Positions 60,184 through 64,000 of a DNA stretch of 64,000 bases are shown here, in pieces; the first letter of the stretch is position 1; every line of letters starts with the position of its first letter. The stretch is from CAYWOS01 sp964459985 (GTDB lineage Bacteria; Bacillota; Clostridia; Christensenellales; Aristaeellaceae): assembly GCA_964459985.1 (NCBI GenBank), contig CAYWOS010000003.1, positions 1 to 64,000 of the forward strand. The letters are read 5' to 3'. The notes beneath the pieces were generated by a model. That model was not told the origin of the DNA. It saw only the letters and a list, made by a program, of their open reading frames with translations, and did no database searches. Both the position numbers and the translations under genes were made by a program.

Positions 60184-61062
60184 ATGTTGATCGATTTGAA
60201 AACCATCCTGAATATCGCGGAAGAACGCGGCGTCGCCGTCGGCTCGTTCAATACGCCGAATTTAGAAAGCCTGCTGGCCGCGCTGGACGCGGCGGAAGCG
60301 CTCGGGGAGCCGATCATCATCCAGCACGCGCAGTGCCACGAGGATTGGCTGGCGCTGGACATCATCGGTCCGATCATGGTCGATCGCGCGAAGAAGGCGA
60401 ACGTGCCCGTATGCGTGCATCTGGATCACGGCGAAACGGTCGAATACCTCGAAAAAGCGCTCCGGATCGGCTTCACCTCGGTCATGTTCGACGGCTCGAC
60501 GCTTCCCTACGATGAAAACGTCCTCCTGACCGCGCAGGTGGCGCGCATGGCGAACGATTTCCATGCCGACACCGAGGGCGAATTGGGCTCGATGGGATTG
60601 CGCGAATCGGGCGAAGGCGAAACGGCGGATGACGACGCGACAAAAATCTACACCGATCCCGACGCGGCGGCGGCGTTCGTCCGAGAAACGGGCGTACGCG
60701 CGCTGGCGTGCTCGTTCGGCACGACGCACGGCATCTACCTCAAAAAGCCCAAGCTGGATTTTAGCATCGTGCGCGCCGTGCGCGAAAAGACGGGCGGCGT
60801 GCCCGTCGTGATGCACGGCGGCTCGGGCGTGAGCGCGGACGATTTCCATGCCGCCATCCGCGCGGGCGTGCGTAAAATCAACTATTTTACCTACATGGAC
60901 AAGGCGGGCGGACAGGCGGCGGAAGTGTATCTTGATTCGCTTCCCGACGCCGCGCCGCGCTTCTTCTCCTCGACGCTCAAGCAGGCGCAGCGCGCCATGC
61001 GGGACGATTTAATGCGCGCCATCGGCGTATTCACCATGAAGGAGGACGAAAAACATGCGTAA
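60184..61062 (+). CDS. Class II ketose-bisphosphate aldolase
   Basis: A 292-residue cytoplasmic aldolase of the fructose/tagatose-bisphosphate class II family, which splits a ketose phosphate into two triose-type fragments using Zn2+. Metal and substrate motifs: HLDHG (79-83), EGELG (131-135), GTTHG (179-183) and HGGSG (211-215). AAGGAGG is 7 nt before the ATG at 60184. It overlaps the isomerase gene by 8 nt. With the isomerase and FGGY kinase it forms a route isomerise, phosphorylate, cleave. Confidence 0.9.
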   Translation: MLIDLKTILNIAEERGVAVGSFNTPNLESLLAALDAAEALGEPIIIQHAQCHEDWLALDIIGPIMVDRAKKANVPVCVHLDHGETVEYLEKALRIGFTSVMFDGSTLPYDENVLLTAQVARMANDFHADTEGELGSMGLRESGEGETADDDATKIYTDPDAAAAFVRETGVRALACSFGTTHGIYLKKPKLDFSIVRAVREKTGGVPVVMHGGSGVSADDFHAAIRAGVRKINYFTYMDKAGGQAAEVYLDSLPDAAPRFFSSTLKQAQRAMRDDLMRAIGVFTMKEDEKHA

Positions 61063-62458
61063 AACCACGTTCGCGCTCGCCTTTTGCAACCGGGGCTTCA
61101 TGCCGGGCGAATTGATTTACGACGCACGCGAGGAAATGATTCAGGCTGTGACCGACGCGGGCTATGATTACATCGCCATGGACGCCGCGCTCACCCGCTA
61201 CGGCGGCATCGAAACCCGCGACGAGGGGCGGTTATATGCTGATTTCCTCAAGCGGCACGCGGGCGAATACGACGGTGTGATCTTTTCCATGCCCATCTTT
61301 GCCGACGAAAACGGCGCGGTCGCGGCGCTGCGCGACGCCGGCGTGCCCATTCTTTTGCAGGCGTATCCCGACGAAATCGGCAAGATGGATTTCGCCCACC
61401 GCCGCGACGCGTACTGCGGGAAATTCTCCGTCAGCGACGTATTTACCCAGTGCGGCATTCCCTTCACCGTGTATAAACCCCACGCGGCGCATCCCCTGTC
61501 CGCCGCGTTCCGGCAAAATCTCGACGATTTCGCCGCCGTGTGCCGCGTGGTCAACGGCATGAAACGCTTTACGCTGGGCTGCATCGGCGCGCGCACCACG
61601 GCGTTCAAGACCACGCGCTTTGACGAAATCGCATTGGAAAAGCACGGGATCACGGTAGAAGCGTTTGATCTGTCCGAGCTTGTCTTCAAGGTGGAACATC
61701 TGGCGGACGACGACGCCGCCGTGACCGCCCGCGTCGGCGAATTGGAAGCGTACACCGATTTCACCCGCGTGCCGCGGCGCAACAAGCTGACGCTCGCCAA
61801 AATCTCCGTCGTGATCGACGAATACATCCGGGATTATCATTTAGACGCCTTCACGCTGCGCTGCTGGAACGAGATGGAAACGATCCTGCGCGTGTGCCCG
61901 TGCGTGCTGCTCAGCTATTTCAACGATCGCGGCATCGCCGCCTCCTGCGAGATCGACCTGTGCAGCGCGCTCACCATGCGCGCCATGCTGCTGGCGAGCG
62001 GGCAGCCGACCGCCGTGCTCGACTGGAACAACAATTACGGCGAGGAAGCCGACAAAGTGATCCTGTTCCACTGCGGACCGGTCGCGCAGTCGCTCATGAC
62101 GGGCCGGGGCACGGTGACAGAGCATAAAATGTTCGCCAAGAACGATCCCGGCTCGGGCTGGGGCAGCAACGAAGGCCGCATCCGTCCCTTCCCCTGCACC
62201 ATTGCCAACAGCCAGACCAAGGACGGCGAAATCATCGTCTACGCCGAGAACGCCGCCTTCACCGACGATCCCATCGAGGAAAGCTATTTCGGCTGCGCGG
62301 GCGTATGCGAGGTTCCCGCGCTCGAGGACAAACTGCTCCGCCTCGCGCGCGGCGGCTTCAAGCATCACACAAGCGTGGGCGTCGGCCACATGAAAGAAAT
62401 TCTGAAAGAAGCCTTCACCACCTACCTCGGGTATCGTTTCGTCGATATCGACCGATAA
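61055..62458 (+). CDS. L-fucose/L-arabinose isomerase-family protein
   Basis: A 467-residue cytoplasmic protein with the three-domain layout of the FucI/AraA superfamily. It has an N-terminal flavodoxin-like part (YDGVIFSMPIFADENG), a middle part with FTLGCIGARTTAFKTTRFDE, and a C-terminal metal-binding part with Glu and Asp residues (RCWNEMETI, CEIDLCSALTMRAML). It probably interconverts an aldose and ketose, but substrate is not clear; relatives are poorly characterised. The start overlaps the aldolase stop (ATGCGTAA). Confidence 0.82.
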   Translation: MRKTTFALAFCNRGFMPGELIYDAREEMIQAVTDAGYDYIAMDAALTRYGGIETRDEGRLYADFLKRHAGEYDGVIFSMPIFADENGAVAALRDAGVPILLQAYPDEIGKMDFAHRRDAYCGKFSVSDVFTQCGIPFTVYKPHAAHPLSAAFRQNLDDFAAVCRVVNGMKRFTLGCIGARTTAFKTTRFDEIALEKHGITVEAFDLSELVFKVEHLADDDAAVTARVGELEAYTDFTRVPRRNKLTLAKISVVIDEYIRDYHLDAFTLRCWNEMETILRVCPCVLLSYFNDRGIAASCEIDLCSALTMRAMLLASGQPTAVLDWNNNYGEEADKVILFHCGPVAQSLMTGRGTVTEHKMFAKNDPGSGWGSNEGRIRPFPCTIANSQTKDGEIIVYAENAAFTDDPIEESYFGCAGVCEVPALEDKLLRLARGGFKHHTSVGVGHMKEILKEAFTTYLGYRFVDIDR

Positions 62459-62472
62459 CGGGAGGCGTCGTC

Positions 62473-63984
62473 ATGGATATCGCGGGGCTTGACATCGGCA
62501 CGACCCAATGCAAATGCGCCGTATTCGACGAAAACGGGCGCGAGAAGACGCGCGTCAGCCGCGATTACGCCGCGCGCGAGGGACTGGGCGCGCATGAAAC
62601 GGACGCGCGCGATCTGGCGGACGCGGTGTTTTCGCTGCTGCGCGAGGCGGCGTCGCGGTGTCCCGACATCGGCGGCATCGGCGTGACCAGCTTCGGCGAG
62701 GCGTTCGTCGCCGCCGACGGGCAGGGCGCGCCGCTCTGCCCCGTCATGCGCTATACCGATCCGCGCGGCGCGGAAGAATGCAAAGAATTGTCGCGCGCGC
62801 TCGGCGAAAGAACGATCGCGGGCATCACGGGGCTGCGTCCGCATCCCATGTACAGCCTGCCGAAAATGATGTGGCTCAAGCGGCGCAGACCCGATGTTTT
62901 CGCGCGCGCGGCGCATCTCTTTCTCATTCAGGACTACATCGTCTATTTGCTGACGGGGCAAATGCAGATCGATTACTCGCTCGCGTCGCGCACGATGGCG
63001 TTTGACATCCGTAAATTATCATGGAGCCGGACGATGTTTGACGCGGCGGGCATCGACGCGCATCTCATGTCCCGTCCCGTGCCCCCGGGCGCCGACGCGG
63101 GCGCTGTGCTGCCCGAAACCGCGCGGCGAACGGGCCTGTCCCCCCGCGCGCGCGTCGTGTCGGTCGGGCACGATCAACTGGCCGCCGTCGTGGGCGCGGG
63201 CGCGTTTGACGGCACGGTCGCGGCGGACGGCGCGGGCACGACGGAATGCCTGACGCCGGTATTCGACCGCCTGCCGCCGACGGACGCGATGTTCGACGGG
63301 AACTTCGCCGTCGTGCCGCACGCGATCGCGGGCAAGTACATCACTTACGCCTTCGTTCCCTCGGGCGGCGCGCTGCTTTCCTGGTGCGCCGACACGCTGG
63401 CGAAAAAGGAAAAAGAAGAGGCAAAGCGGGAAGGCGTGTCCGTGCACGCCTATCTGGAACAGCAATACGCCGCGCGGTCGGACGCGCCCTCCGGGCTTCT
63501 GGTGCTGCCGCACTTTTGCGGCGCGGGCACGCCGACCATGGACAGCGCGTCGCGCGGCGTGATCGTCGGGCTGACGACCGAGACCACGGTGGAAACCGTT
63601 TATCGCGGCTGCATGGAAGGCATCGTGTACGAGCTGCTTCAAAACCTCGAAGCGCTCGGCAAAAACGCCGATATCCGCGTCATTCACGCCACCGGCGGCG
63701 GCGCGCGCTCGAACGTGTGGATGCAGATGAAGGCGGATATTCTGAACCTGCCCGTCGTCGCGCTGCAAACCGAGGACGCGGGCACGGTGGGCTGCGCCAT
63801 GCTCACGGGCACGGCGATCAGCGTGTTCCGGGATCTGCGTCAGGCGGCGGACAGCATGATCGCGCGCGCGAAAACCTATCTGCCGCGTCAGGACAGGCAC
63901 GAAGCCTACATGCGCGACTATCGGCGGTACCGCGCGCTGTACGGCGCGGTCAGACCGCTTCTGCGCGGGGAGGAAAACGAATGA
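62473..63984 (+). CDS. FGGY-family carbohydrate kinase
   Basis: A 503-residue ATP-dependent sugar kinase. It begins AGLDIGTTQCK (the ATPase phosphate-1 loop, residues 4-14). The C-terminal half has the adenosine motif RVIHATGGGARSNVWMQMKA and the phosphate-2 region VAADGAGTTECL. GGGAGG is 8 nt before the ATG at 62473; the open frame upstream overlaps the isomerase gene and is not used. It completes the isomerase-kinase-aldolase pathway. The sugar is unknown (fucose-, xylulose- or sedoheptulose-type are possible). Confidence 0.93.
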   Translation: MDIAGLDIGTTQCKCAVFDENGREKTRVSRDYAAREGLGAHETDARDLADAVFSLLREAASRCPDIGGIGVTSFGEAFVAADGQGAPLCPVMRYTDPRGAEECKELSRALGERTIAGITGLRPHPMYSLPKMMWLKRRRPDVFARAAHLFLIQDYIVYLLTGQMQIDYSLASRTMAFDIRKLSWSRTMFDAAGIDAHLMSRPVPPGADAGAVLPETARRTGLSPRARVVSVGHDQLAAVVGAGAFDGTVAADGAGTTECLTPVFDRLPPTDAMFDGNFAVVPHAIAGKYITYAFVPSGGALLSWCADTLAKKEKEEAKREGVSVHAYLEQQYAARSDAPSGLLVLPHFCGAGTPTMDSASRGVIVGLTTETTVETVYRGCMEGIVYELLQNLEALGKNADIRVIHATGGGARSNVWMQMKADILNLPVVALQTEDAGTVGCAMLTGTAISVFRDLRQAADSMIARAKTYLPRQDRHEAYMRDYRRYRALYGAVRPLLRGEENE

Positions 63985-64000
63985 TGAATCCATATATCGG
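63981..64000 (+). CDS. Start of a further operon gene, cut by the window edge
   Basis: ATGATG overlaps the FGGY kinase stop (ATGA) and is preceded by GGGGAGG. The visible codons read MMNPYI. Too short to identify. Confidence 0.55.

Noticed and set aside
1..64000. CRISPR arrays, tRNA or rRNA genes, prophage or complete insertion sequences
   Set aside because: No regularly spaced repeats, cloverleaf genes, rRNA motifs, integrases or intact transposases were seen.

Overview
The window looks like chromosomal DNA from a high-GC, Gram-positive, gut-type member of the Clostridia (a Christensenellales-like or related anaerobe). The evidence is indirect: strong AGGAGG ribosome binding sites, short lysine-led signal peptides ending in ALA, AraC/LacI/GntR regulators, and many sugar ABC transporters made of a binding protein plus two permeases with no ATPase of their own. 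I see no rRNA, tRNA, CRISPR, prophage or complete insertion sequence. GC is very high, so long antisense open frames are common and were discounted.

Left part (1-27 kb). At 1-3.6 kb a minus-strand operon runs LacI regulator, GH4 glycosidase, PfkB sugar kinase and the start of a sugar-binding protein that leaves the window. A feoA-feoB iron(II) uptake pair (4.3-6.7 kb) lies next to a divergent DtxR/MntR-type regulator. A MATE exporter (6.7-8.2 kb) is broken by one in-frame TAA. Two binding-protein/permease/permease operons (8.8-13 kb and 15-18.3 kb) flank a GntR regulator. Each is associated with an ADP-ribosylglycohydrolase-family enzyme. Two small stress- or effector-type proteins follow (18.7-19.7 kb). 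A DUF3798 binding protein, a double-domain ABC ATPase and two RbsC/BMP-type permeases occupy 20.3-26.3 kb; one permease carries a soluble insertion of about 230 residues. A short EF-hand-like acidic protein with frameshifted upstream remnants lies at 26.7-27.2 kb.

Central part (27.4-58.2 kb). This is a 31-kb minus-strand glycan-use locus that reads as four consecutive transcription units. Unit I (58.2-52.2 kb): binding protein, LamG protein, GH39-like, GH31. Unit II (52.0-40.8 kb): a 931-residue modular binding protein, two permeases, an NHL/YIP1 membrane protein, a DUF5696 protein and two more permeases. Unit III (40.7-33.2 kb): secreted beta-sandwich protein, binding protein, AraC regulator, secreted beta-helix protein, GH36, LamG lipoprotein. 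Unit IV (33.0-27.4 kb): double LamG protein, GH39-like, GH28. Units I and IV share one operator arrangement. Units II and III share a 16-nt identical element placed exactly 20 nt upstream of the -35 box. The locus therefore looks like one regulon. Secreted binding and hydrolytic proteins would feed oligosaccharides through the permeases to cytoplasmic GH28, GH31 and GH36 enzymes. The mix of galacturonan-, galactoside-, xyloside- and alpha-glycoside-type families suggests a branched plant polysaccharide, but the substrate is not provable from sequence alone.

Right part (58.2-64 kb). Two AraC regulators overlap tail to tail. A sugar catabolic operon follows: class II aldolase, fucose/arabinose-isomerase-like protein, FGGY kinase, and the start of a further gene at the window edge.
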